13,307 nucleotides of DNA from Oceanospirillaceae bacterium UBA7410 (GTDB taxonomy: Bacteria; Pseudomonadota; Gammaproteobacteria; Pseudomonadales; Balneatricaceae): NCBI GenBank assembly GCA_002470565.1, contig DKMQ01000025.1:1-13307 (forward strand). The letters run 5' to 3'. How positions within the stretch are numbered: position 1 is the stretch's first letter; every line of letters starts with the position of its first letter. A program made the position numbers and the translations under genes. Shown in pieces: positions 7,306 to 13,307 of this stretch. The notes beneath the pieces were generated by a model. The model ran no database searches. It worked only from the letters and a program-made list of their open reading frames with translations, and was not told where the DNA came from.

Positions 7306-8136
7306 ATGTTAGTTAATTTAACAGACCTTATGCAACCTGCCTTAAAAGGTGGCTATGCAGTGCCTTGTTTTAACGTGTTTGGCTACGAAGATGCTTTAGC
7401 GGTAGTTAATGCTGCCCAAGCACGTAATGCGGGTGTGATTTTAGCCGTAAATTTGGATATGACTTTATTTATGCCTTTGGAACACATCATTGGCATGCTC
7501 AAACCTCTGGCTCAAAGCGCGACGGTGCCTGTGTGTTTGCACCTAGATCATAATTACGACATTCCCACGGTTATTAAAGCCATTGACGCAGGCTTCACCT
7601 CGGTGATGTACGACGGTTCACAGCTACCTATCGCAGAAAATGTGGCAGGAGTGAAACAAATTGTTACTCACGCTAAGTCTAAGAATGTGTCTGTAGAAGC
7701 TGAAGTAGGCTCTGTGCCTTATGCCACTGGTCGTGATCACATTAAGTCTGAGCTAACTAATTTAAGTGAAGCTTTGATGATGCTAGAACAAGCCAAACCT
7801 GACGTATTAGCTGTGTCAGTAGGTAATGTGCATCGTTTGGAAAACACTTTTGTGGATATTGATTTCGCCCGTTTTAATGAGTTGCAAGCGGCTTTAGATG
7901 TGCCTTTAGTGATCCATGGAACCAGCGGTGTAAAAACTCATGATATCCAAACTTTAGCCAAAGGCAATGTGTGTAAATTTAATATAGGCACCTGCCTGCG
8001 CCAGCGTTTTGGTCACACTTTACGTAAAACTCTAGATGACAACCCAAGCTTATTTGACCGCCTCACCATCATGAAAACCATCATTCCAGAAGTGAGTGAT
8101 GAAGCTGATAAAATGATTCGTTTATTGGGTCAGTAA
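7306..8136 (+). CDS. Class II (zinc) ketose-phosphate aldolase, IolJ-like
   Basis: Encodes a 276-residue TIM-barrel aldolase of the FbaA/GatY/IolJ family. In this context it is expected to split 2-deoxy-5-ketogluconate 6-phosphate into DHAP and malonate semialdehyde. The likely Zn ligands are His82 in HLDH, His176 in GNVH and His204 in VIHG; Asp81 is the adjacent conserved acid and Glu131/Glu133 lie in the EAEVGSV strand. Two deviations stand out. The usual GGxED catalytic-loop motif after EAEVG is replaced by a PYATGRDH stretch (about 138-145), and the Gly normally after the second Zn histidine is Arg177. This suggests an altered substrate pocket. The gene starts 6 bases after iolB with no strong ribosome site. 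The symbol iolJ is withheld for these reasons. Confidence 0.85.
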   Translation: MLVNLTDLMQPALKGGYAVPCFNVFGYEDALAVVNAAQARNAGVILAVNLDMTLFMPLEHIIGMLKPLAQSATVPVCLHLDHNYDIPTVIKAIDAGFTSVMYDGSQLPIAENVAGVKQIVTHAKSKNVSVEAEVGSVPYATGRDHIKSELTNLSEALMMLEQAKPDVLAVSVGNVHRLENTFVDIDFARFNELQAALDVPLVIHGTSGVKTHDIQTLAKGNVCKFNIGTCLRQRFGHTLRKTLDDNPSLFDRLTIMKTIIPEVSDEADKMIRLLGQ

Positions 8137-8187
8137 GGCAGCTAATACCCTACCCAGGTTAAGCAAGAGAAAAAGGTAAAACGAGAT

Positions 8188-9021
8188 ATGCCCATGGCGC
8201 AATTAACTGGCCTTAACAACAAAATAGCAGTTATTACAGGTGGCAGCCAAGGCCTAGGAGCCGCTACTGCGCGCTTATTTGCACAAAGAGGTGCTAAAGG
8301 CCTTATTTTGTGTGGCAGACAAACCACAAAAGGCAAAGCTGTTGCTGAAGAAATTCAACAGTTATACCCCGCCTGTAAAGTGCACTTTGTTACCGCAGAC
8401 TTAGAGCAAATAGACTCTCCAAAACTTATTATCCAAGCTGCCCAGGAACATTTTGGACAGCTTGATATTCTCATCAATGTTGCAGGCTTATCGGCACGAG
8501 GTAGCATATTAGATACCAGTCCACAGCTATATGATCGTATTATGAACATCAATGTTCGTGCGCCGTTCTTTTTGATACAAGAAGCCGCCAAATTGATGCG
8601 CTCTAAAGGCACTGGAGGCACGATTGTTAGTATCGGATCTATAGCAGCATATGCTGGCATGCCTATACTCACAGCGTATTGCACCTCCAAAGGCGCACTC
8701 AATACTCTTACCCGCAATACAGCCCACGCGTTAATGCGCGATCGCATTCGGGTTAACTGCTTAAATATTGGTTGGATGTCTAGTGACGAAGAAGATGTCA
8801 TACAGCGTAAATATCATGGGGCCCAAGATGGCTGGCAAGAAAAAGTAGGTGAAGGGATGCCTTTTGGTCGCTTAGTAGACCCTGACGAAGTGGCTCGAGC
8901 CTTAGCTTTTTTAGCCAGTGATGAATCTGGATTAATGACAGGCTCAGTAGTGAATTTTGACCAATCTGTTTGGGCTGCAAGTGATGGTATGGTAGTGCCT
9001 GAACATCAACTTCCTGATTAA
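8188..9021 (+). CDS. Short-chain dehydrogenase/reductase (SDR)
   Basis: Encodes a 277-residue classical SDR. The nucleotide-binding TGGSQGLG motif (about 17-24), the NVAG motif, the catalytic Ser in IVSIGS, and Tyr and Lys in YCTSK are all present. The C-terminal stretch LMTGSVVNFDQSVW resembles SDRs found beside inositol or polyol catabolic genes. The substrate is unknown: it could oxidise a polyol or keto-sugar intermediate, or reduce an aldehyde product such as malonate semialdehyde. ATG 8188 is chosen over the in-frame ATG at 8194 because AAAGG (8172-8176) fits it better. It is the last gene of the run and ends 13 bases before the convergent regulator gene. Confidence 0.9.
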   Translation: MPMAQLTGLNNKIAVITGGSQGLGAATARLFAQRGAKGLILCGRQTTKGKAVAEEIQQLYPACKVHFVTADLEQIDSPKLIIQAAQEHFGQLDILINVAGLSARGSILDTSPQLYDRIMNINVRAPFFLIQEAAKLMRSKGTGGTIVSIGSIAAYAGMPILTAYCTSKGALNTLTRNTAHALMRDRIRVNCLNIGWMSSDEEDVIQRKYHGAQDGWQEKVGEGMPFGRLVDPDEVARALAFLASDESGLMTGSVVNFDQSVWAASDGMVVPEHQLPD

Positions 9022-9027
9022 ATCAGT

Positions 9028-9056
9028 GTGGTTATTAAACTTGAGCTAATAACCAC
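9028..9056. terminator. Convergent-gene hairpin, perfect 10-bp inverted repeat
   Basis: GTGGTTATTA (9028-9037) and TAATAACCAC (9047-9056) pair perfectly around a 9-base loop. The element begins 6 bases past the SDR stop and most of it lies inside the last codons of the LysR-family gene, whose stop is at 9035-9037. It is well placed to end transcription arriving from both sides. There is no good T-run on either strand, so termination strength is uncertain and a role as an mRNA 3'-end stabiliser is possible. Confidence 0.55.
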
Positions 9057-9913
9057 TCCTTAAATGCCCTAACGTCTGCTCTTTGAAGGTGTGACTTAGG
9101 GCAAACCACATGGTAAGCATGATCTGTGATTAAAACCTGATCAAACAATACCACCAAACGACCAGTAGCTAAGTGATCTTCTACAAATGGCGTTGACCCT
9201 AACGCAACACCTTGTCCATCTATTGCTGCCTGAATCAACACGTTGGTGTCATCCATAGTGGTGCCGCGCTTAATATTTACACCCTTTACTCCAGCCTGCC
9301 TTAACCATTCATTCCAATCATTCGGGCTGGCATCATGCAATAACGACACGTCCAATAGCTGCTCAGGTTTTACTAGAGTGGTATTTTTGGCCAGCCACGC
9401 GGGGCTTGCCACAGGAAAAAAATCTAGCTTTATAATGGGAGTGCACTCCACCCCCACCCAATCCCCTTTGCCATAAGTCACTGCTAAATCTATATCTTCA
9501 CGCTCAAAATCAACAGGTTTGTGGGCATGGAACAAACACAACCCAATCTCCGGGTACAACTCTCTAAACTCCTTCAACCTTGGCGACAGCCATTTAGCTG
9601 CAAATGAAGGTGCTAAACGGACATTAAGCATTGAACCTGCTGTTTGTTGTTTCAAGCTCACAAGAGCGTAGGCGATGTCATCAAAGGCGTCGGCCAATAC
9701 AGGCATTAAGGCTGCACCACTAGCTGTTAATGTGAGGTTGCGGGGTGAGCGAGTAAATAAATCATACCCAAGATAGTCCTCCAAACCCTTTACTTGGTGG
9801 CTAATAGCTGCCTGAGTAACAAATAATTCATTTGCAGCTCGAGTAAAGCTTAGGTGTCTAGCCGCGGCTTCAAAAGCTCGCAAACTATTTAGTGGGGGTA
9901 GTTTTCTAGCCAT
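9035..9913 (-). CDS. LysR-family transcriptional regulator, GcvA-like
   Basis: Encodes a 292-residue LysR-type regulator. The N-terminus (LPPLNSLRAFEAAARHLSFT, then AANELFVTQAAISHQVK) carries the winged helix-turn-helix (about 21-42) and follows the GcvA subgroup closely. GcvA controls glycine cleavage in E. coli, and many relatives control other amine or C1 pathways. The effector-binding domain covers about residues 90-290. The gene diverges from the MttB-like gene with 158 bp between start codons, the usual arrangement for a LysR regulator of its neighbour. The dyads in that spacer contain ATTAG/CTAAT, in keeping with GcvA sites. It more likely controls the methyltransferase/oxidoreductase operon than the convergent sugar operon. 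The effector is unknown. Confidence 0.92.
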   Translation of the reverse strand: MARKLPPLNSLRAFEAAARHLSFTRAANELFVTQAAISHQVKGLEDYLGYDLFTRSPRNLTLTASGAALMPVLADAFDDIAYALVSLKQQTAGSMLNVRLAPSFAAKWLSPRLKEFRELYPEIGLCLFHAHKPVDFEREDIDLAVTYGKGDWVGVECTPIIKLDFFPVASPAWLAKNTTLVKPEQLLDVSLLHDASPNDWNEWLRQAGVKGVNIKRGTTMDDTNVLIQAAIDGQGVALGSTPFVEDHLATGRLVVLFDQVLITDHAYHVVCPKSHLQRADVRAFKEWLLAQV

Positions 9914-9930
9914 TTATTATTACCATCAAT

Positions 9931-9951
9931 CGCATTAACCTAATTAATGCG
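9931..9951. promoter_or_regulatory. LysR-type operator 1 (CGCATTAA-N5-TTAATGCG)
   Basis: A perfect 8-5-8 inverted repeat, centred at 9941. Its core satisfies the T-N11-A rule of LysR boxes, and a CTAAT lies at 9940-9944. It is the site nearest the regulator gene, about 18 bases before its start codon, suggesting autoregulation. It shares half-site GCATTA and geometry with operator 2. Confidence 0.6.
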
Positions 9952-9960
9952 ACACATTTT

Positions 9961-9981
9961 TGCATTAGTTATTCTAATGCA
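9961..9981. promoter_or_regulatory. LysR-type operator 2 (TGCATTAG-N5-CTAATGCA)
   Basis: A second perfect 8-5-8 inverted repeat, centred at 9971, exactly 30 bp from operator 1. Both arms carry the ATTAG/CTAAT sequence associated with GcvA binding. The same length, spacer and half-site core as operator 1 make chance unlikely. Confidence 0.65.
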
Positions 9982-9993
9982 GTTCCATAGAAT

Positions 9994-10007
9994 TAATCAA
10001 TTGATTA
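9994..10007. promoter_or_regulatory. Palindrome TAATCAATTGATTA (candidate operator 3)
   Basis: A perfect 14-bp palindrome centred at about 10000.5, some 29.5 bp from operator 2, continuing the helical phasing. Its right half runs into ATTAG (10004-10008). Here the TAAT and ATTA halves are ordered opposite to operators 1 and 2, so it may be a weaker activation site. It overlaps the TTGATT that is the candidate -35 of the downstream promoter. Confidence 0.5.
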
Positions 10008-10028
10008 GAACAGGATTTAGGTTAAAAA
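10001..10028 (+). promoter_or_regulatory. Weak candidate promoter of the MttB-like operon
   Basis: TTGATT (10001-10006) and a poor -10-like TAAAAA (10023-10028, 4 of 6) are separated by 16 bases. A weak promoter with a LysR-type site over its -35 fits positive control by the divergent regulator. The hexamers alone would not be convincing. Confidence 0.3.
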
Positions 10029-10071
10029 TCACCACACTAAAAATAAAAAATATCATTCTAGGACACACCAT

Positions 10072-11613
10072 ATGTCACGTCGATCAGGTGGCCGTCAGGC
10101 CCGTTTAGCAGAGCGTTTAGCACCTTTAACTGAAGAAGCAAAACCCGTTCACCCGGGTGAAACAGGGGGCACATTTATGCCCCTATCTGATAGTGCGATG
10201 TCTGCTATTGCCGATAATGCCTATCGTATTTTAGAAGAAATAGGGTTTGGTAGCTCAACAGACCACTGCACACAGACTATGGTCAAAGCGGGTGCAGTAA
10301 TGGGTGAAGATGGCCGCTTACGTATTCCACGCAGCTTAGTTGATCATACTTTAAGTATTTGCCAGAGAAACCTAACACTGCACGGCGTAGACCCTAAGCA
10401 TGATTTAGAGATTAATGGTCAACGTGTACACTTTTCTACGGCCGGCGCAGCAGTGCATGTGTCTGACCCAGAAAATAACACCTACAGAAATTCAGCCACG
10501 CAAGATTTGTACGATATGGCGCGTATTGCAGACACTTGTGAGCATATTCATATGTTCCAACGCATGTGCGTGTTAAGAGACATAGATGATCCAAAAACAA
10601 TGGATCTAAACACCCTTTACTGTTCTGTTATGGGCAGTAGTAAGCACATAGGTACAAGTTTTACTGAAGCAGATCATGTGAGCGCCGGTCTTAAAATGTT
10701 ACATCACTTTTCAGGTAGCGAAGAGGCTTGGAGAGCAAGGCCCTTTGTAAGCATGTCAAACTGCTTTGTTGTGCCACCTATGACCTTTGCAGAAGAGTCA
10801 TTAGAGTGCCTAAGAGTAGGTGTTGAAGGTGGCATGCCCATTTTGCTTCTTTCTGCTGGGCAAGCTGGAGCTACAGCACCCGCTTTGTTGGCGGGCGCTG
10901 TATCACAGGCATGGGCTGAATGCTTGGGTGGTTTGGTGTATGTGAACGCTATCAAACCAGGCGCACCTGCTATTATTGGCACTTGGCCTTTTGTATCAGA
11001 TTTACGCACTGGAGCCATGAGTGGTGGTTCTCCAGAGCAAGGTATATTGTCTGCTGCATGTGCACAGATGGGTAACTATTTCGACTTGCCTACAGGCACA
11101 GCGTGCGGCATGACCGACGCTAAGTTTCCAGACTTTCAAGCAGGTGCTGAAAGAGCATACACTGCAGTTGCCGCTTCAATGGCTGGTGCAAATATAGTGT
11201 ATGAGTCTGCTGGAATGTATGGCAGCCTTATGGGCGCTTGCCCTGAAAGCTTGTTGATGGACAATGATGTTTTGGGTGCTTGCATGCGCATGACCAAAGG
11301 TGTCACAGTGAATGAAGACAGCTTAAGTTTTGATGTCATTAACGAAGTGTGTATGGGCGGTAAAGGCCATTATCTAGGCTCAGACCAAACTTTATCCGTG
11401 ATGCAAACTGAGTATATTTATCCCGACTTAGGTGACCGAAGTAGCCCCAACGTTTGGGCTGAGCAAGGAAAACCCGTATTATTAGAAAAGGCCATCGCTA
11501 AAAAGAAAGAGTTATTATCCAGCTATTTTCCAACACATGTCAGTGATGATGCTGACTTAGCCATAAGAGCTGAGTTTGATATTCGCCTTACCCGTGAACA
11601 AATTGGCCGCTAA
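10072..11613 (+). CDS. Trimethylamine methyltransferase (MttB)-family protein, non-pyrrolysine
   Basis: Encodes a 513-residue cytoplasmic protein of the MttB family (COG5598). Founding members move a methyl group from trimethylamine to a corrinoid protein using pyrrolysine. Relatives without pyrrolysine, such as MtgB, act on quaternary amines like glycine betaine. The reading frame has no in-frame TAG, so this is a non-pyrrolysine member. Family-like segments include GGMPILLLSAGQAGATAP (253-270), GSPEQGILSAACAQM (319-333), GMTDAKFPDFQAG (346-358) and ANIVYESAGMYGSLMGACPE. The ATG at 10072 has TAGGA 8 bases upstream. The N-terminus is basic (MSRRSGGRQ), as in many proteobacterial members. No corrinoid protein gene is visible beside it. 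Pairing with a dimethylglycine-dehydrogenase-like gene points to betaine or methylamine use; the substrate is not determined. Confidence 0.88.
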   Translation: MSRRSGGRQARLAERLAPLTEEAKPVHPGETGGTFMPLSDSAMSAIADNAYRILEEIGFGSSTDHCTQTMVKAGAVMGEDGRLRIPRSLVDHTLSICQRNLTLHGVDPKHDLEINGQRVHFSTAGAAVHVSDPENNTYRNSATQDLYDMARIADTCEHIHMFQRMCVLRDIDDPKTMDLNTLYCSVMGSSKHIGTSFTEADHVSAGLKMLHHFSGSEEAWRARPFVSMSNCFVVPPMTFAEESLECLRVGVEGGMPILLLSAGQAGATAPALLAGAVSQAWAECLGGLVYVNAIKPGAPAIIGTWPFVSDLRTGAMSGGSPEQGILSAACAQMGNYFDLPTGTACGMTDAKFPDFQAGAERAYTAVAASMAGANIVYESAGMYGSLMGACPESLLMDNDVLGACMRMTKGVTVNEDSLSFDVINEVCMGGKGHYLGSDQTLSVMQTEYIYPDLGDRSSPNVWAEQGKPVLLEKAIAKKKELLSSYFPTHVSDDADLAIRAEFDIRLTREQIGR

Positions 11614-11639
11614 AGCGATCCGTTAAGAGAAGATTTATT

Positions 11640-13307
11640 ATGTCCCTACAATCCCATGCACGCGTTGTCATTATTGGCGGCGGATCCCTTGGCGTTAACC
11701 TTATGTACCACCTTACAGAAGAAGGTTGGACTGACGTAGTACTCATTGAAAAAGGTGAGCTTACCAGTGGGTCAACCTGGCACGCTGCAGGTTTGTGCCC
11801 TAATTTCAACGGCAATCACACTTTGTCTCAAATACATAACTACACACTGGATTTGTACGATAGAGTCATACCCGCTAAAACAGGTCTAGCCTCTACTTTT
11901 CACAAGTGCGGTAGCCTGCGGGTAGGCTATACCGAGTTAGAAGAACAGTGGTTTCGCAACATTATGAGTAAAGCTCACAATGTGGGTTGTGAAATGCGCT
12001 GGGTATCTAAAGAAGAAGCCAAAGCGATTAATCCTGTAATGAATTTTGATGAAGCTCGTTGCATCTTATACACCCCTGATGATGGTCGAGTAGACCCAAC
12101 GTCGGTGGTTATGCCTTTAGCCCAAATGGCGCGTGACAACGGAGCTAAGATTAGCCGCTTCAATCGAGTAATCGACATTAAGATACTGCCTCAAGGTGGT
12201 TATGAAGTCATCACAGAACAAGGCAATATCATTGCTGAGCATGTGGTCAACTCAGCAGGCTGCTTTGCACCAGAAGTAGGTCGTATGGTCGGCGCACACC
12301 TACCTATTATTAACCTTGAGCATCAATATCTAATCACTGAAGACCATCCAGATATTGCAGCCCTCGTGAAAGAAATGCCAGTTACAAGAGACTCCACAGC
12401 ATCAGCTTACATTTGCCAAGAAGGCAATGGTTTGTTGGTGGGGCCTTATGAAACACGTGGCTCAAAACCCTGGGCGCTTAAAGGTATGGATTGGAACTTT
12501 GACCGTGAACTATTCGCTGGTGACTTAGTGCGCTTAATGCCTTGGCTTGAACGTTGTATGGAACTTGTACCATTGTTCCAAGAAGTAGGTGTTAAAACCA
12601 TTATCAACGGCCCTATCACCCACACTCCAGATGATAACTTCTTGGTAGGCCCTGCAGAGGGACTGACTAATTTTTGGAACTTAACAGGTGCCTCTATTGG
12701 TATTGCACAAGGTGGCATTGGTAAATACATGGCACAGTGGATGGTTTATGGCCAAACTGAGCTTAATATGGCGTCATTAGATAGCCGTCGATTTGGCCGT
12801 TGGGCTGATAAAAATTACTGCATTACTCGCGCTATTGAATCTTACGAAAACATGTACACGGCCGGTTCACCTACAGAAAACCGCCCTCATGGTCGCCCAA
12901 ACCGTGTCAGTGCATTACATACAGTGATGGCTCAAAAAGACGCCGTACACTTTGCCCATGCTGGCTACGAAAAGCCTGCGTGGTTTAAGACTGATGCCGT
13001 GCGAAGCGAGAGCCATAGCTGGACTCACAACGAGGCACATGCAGTGGTCGCTGAAGAATGTGCTGCTGTGCAAAATACCTGTGGCATTACCGACGTGAGT
13101 GGTACTGCTAAATTTAGAGTCACGGGCCCCGATGCTTATGCCTTTTTAGATCACTTGTCATGTAACAAACTACCCGCTAAAGATGGCCGTATCAGTCTTA
13201 CTTTGTTCCATGCCAAAAATGGTGGCATCATGGCTGAGCAAACAGTAAGCCGCATAAGCCACGATCACTTTGTATTGATGGGGGCTATTGGCTCGCAAAT
13301 AAAAGAC
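11640..13307 (+). CDS. FAD-dependent dimethylglycine/sarcosine dehydrogenase-like protein with GcvT domain (partial)
   Basis: The first 556 residues are present and the frame is open to the right edge; full-length relatives have about 800-850 residues. The family oxidises N-methyl groups of dimethylglycine or sarcosine with FAD and transfers the one-carbon unit to tetrahydrofolate. Visible parts in order: FAD-binding VVIIGGGSLG (9-18); GSTWHAAGL, where His48 matches the covalent FAD-linking histidine of dimethylglycine dehydrogenase; the oxidoreductase domain to about 370; an FAO_M-like segment near 375-430 (YENMYTAGS, GRPNRVSALH, GYEKPAWF); then the start of the GcvT aminomethyltransferase domain from about 440 (CGITDVSGTAKFRVTGPDA). 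It begins 26 bases after the MttB-like gene behind an AAGAGAAG ribosome site, so the two form an operon. The exact substrate is open. Confidence 0.9.
   Translation, partial: MSLQSHARVVIIGGGSLGVNLMYHLTEEGWTDVVLIEKGELTSGSTWHAAGLCPNFNGNHTLSQIHNYTLDLYDRVIPAKTGLASTFHKCGSLRVGYTELEEQWFRNIMSKAHNVGCEMRWVSKEEAKAINPVMNFDEARCILYTPDDGRVDPTSVVMPLAQMARDNGAKISRFNRVIDIKILPQGGYEVITEQGNIIAEHVVNSAGCFAPEVGRMVGAHLPIINLEHQYLITEDHPDIAALVKEMPVTRDSTASAYICQEGNGLLVGPYETRGSKPWALKGMDWNFDRELFAGDLVRLMPWLERCMELVPLFQEVGVKTIINGPITHTPDDNFLVGPAEGLTNFWNLTGASIGIAQGGIGKYMAQWMVYGQTELNMASLDSRRFGRWADKNYCITRAIESYENMYTAGSPTENRPHGRPNRVSALHTVMAQKDAVHFAHAGYEKPAWFKTDAVRSESHSWTHNEAHAVVAEECAAVQNTCGITDVSGTAKFRVTGPDAYAFLDHLSCNKLPAKDGRISLTLFHAKNGGIMAEQTVSRISHDHFVLMGAIGSQIKD

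Noticed and set aside
8355..8801. A 148-codon minus-strand open frame opposite the SDR gene
   Set aside because: It is wholly antisense to a gene with complete SDR motifs, has no ribosome site or recognisable domain, and is best seen as a shadow frame.
9014..9026. Small palindrome CTGAT-TAA-ATCAG at the SDR stop codon
   Set aside because: A 5-bp stem with a 3-base loop overlapping coding sequence is too weak to call next to the much stronger 10-bp dyad at 9028-9056.
10072..11613. Possible pyrrolysine-encoding TAG in the MttB-family gene
   Set aside because: The frame is uninterrupted for 513 codons and ends in TAA, so there is no amber codon to decode.

Overview
The window looks like accessory metabolic DNA from a Gram-negative proteobacterium, most likely a marine gammaproteobacterium. 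This placement is an inference from the moderate-to-low GC content, the GcvA-type LysR regulator, good AGGA/AGGAGG ribosome sites, and the presence of both a sugar/cyclitol catabolic operon and a methylated-amine operon. No rRNA, tRNA, CRISPR array, insertion sequence or phage gene was seen.

Region 1 (1-426) holds no gene. It is an AT-rich control region with several dyad-symmetric candidate operators, a plausible sigma-70 promoter (about 272-299) and a roughly 120-nt leader with two small hairpins. Region 2 (427-9021) is one co-directional run of nine genes. It starts with a CUT2-type sugar ABC importer: a periplasmic binding protein, then a terminator-like hairpin, then a single-domain ATPase and two paralogous permeases. 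The catabolic genes follow: a Gfo/Idh/MocA dehydrogenase, an IolC-type PfkB kinase, an IolB-type isomerase, a class II (IolJ-like) aldolase and a short-chain dehydrogenase. IolB, IolC and IolJ are three consecutive steps of lower myo-inositol catabolism: 5-deoxyglucuronate to 2-deoxy-5-ketogluconate, to its 6-phosphate, to DHAP plus malonate semialdehyde. The dehydratase IolE, the hydrolase IolD and the malonate-semialdehyde dehydrogenase IolA are absent from the run. The operon therefore either depends on iolE/iolD elsewhere or feeds a different polyol or deoxy-sugar acid into the lower pathway.

Region 3 (9028-13307) is a separate module. A GcvA-like LysR regulator on the minus strand converges on the sugar operon across a perfect 10-bp inverted repeat, and diverges from an MttB-family (COG5598) methyltransferase gene. 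That gene is followed by an FAD oxidoreductase of the dimethylglycine/sarcosine dehydrogenase type whose folate-binding GcvT part runs off the right edge. The 158-bp divergent spacer carries three dyads about 30 bp apart, built on ATTAG/CTAAT, a sequence associated with GcvA binding sites. The module probably demethylates a quaternary or tertiary N-methyl compound such as a betaine and passes C1 units to tetrahydrofolate, but the substrate cannot be read from the sequence.
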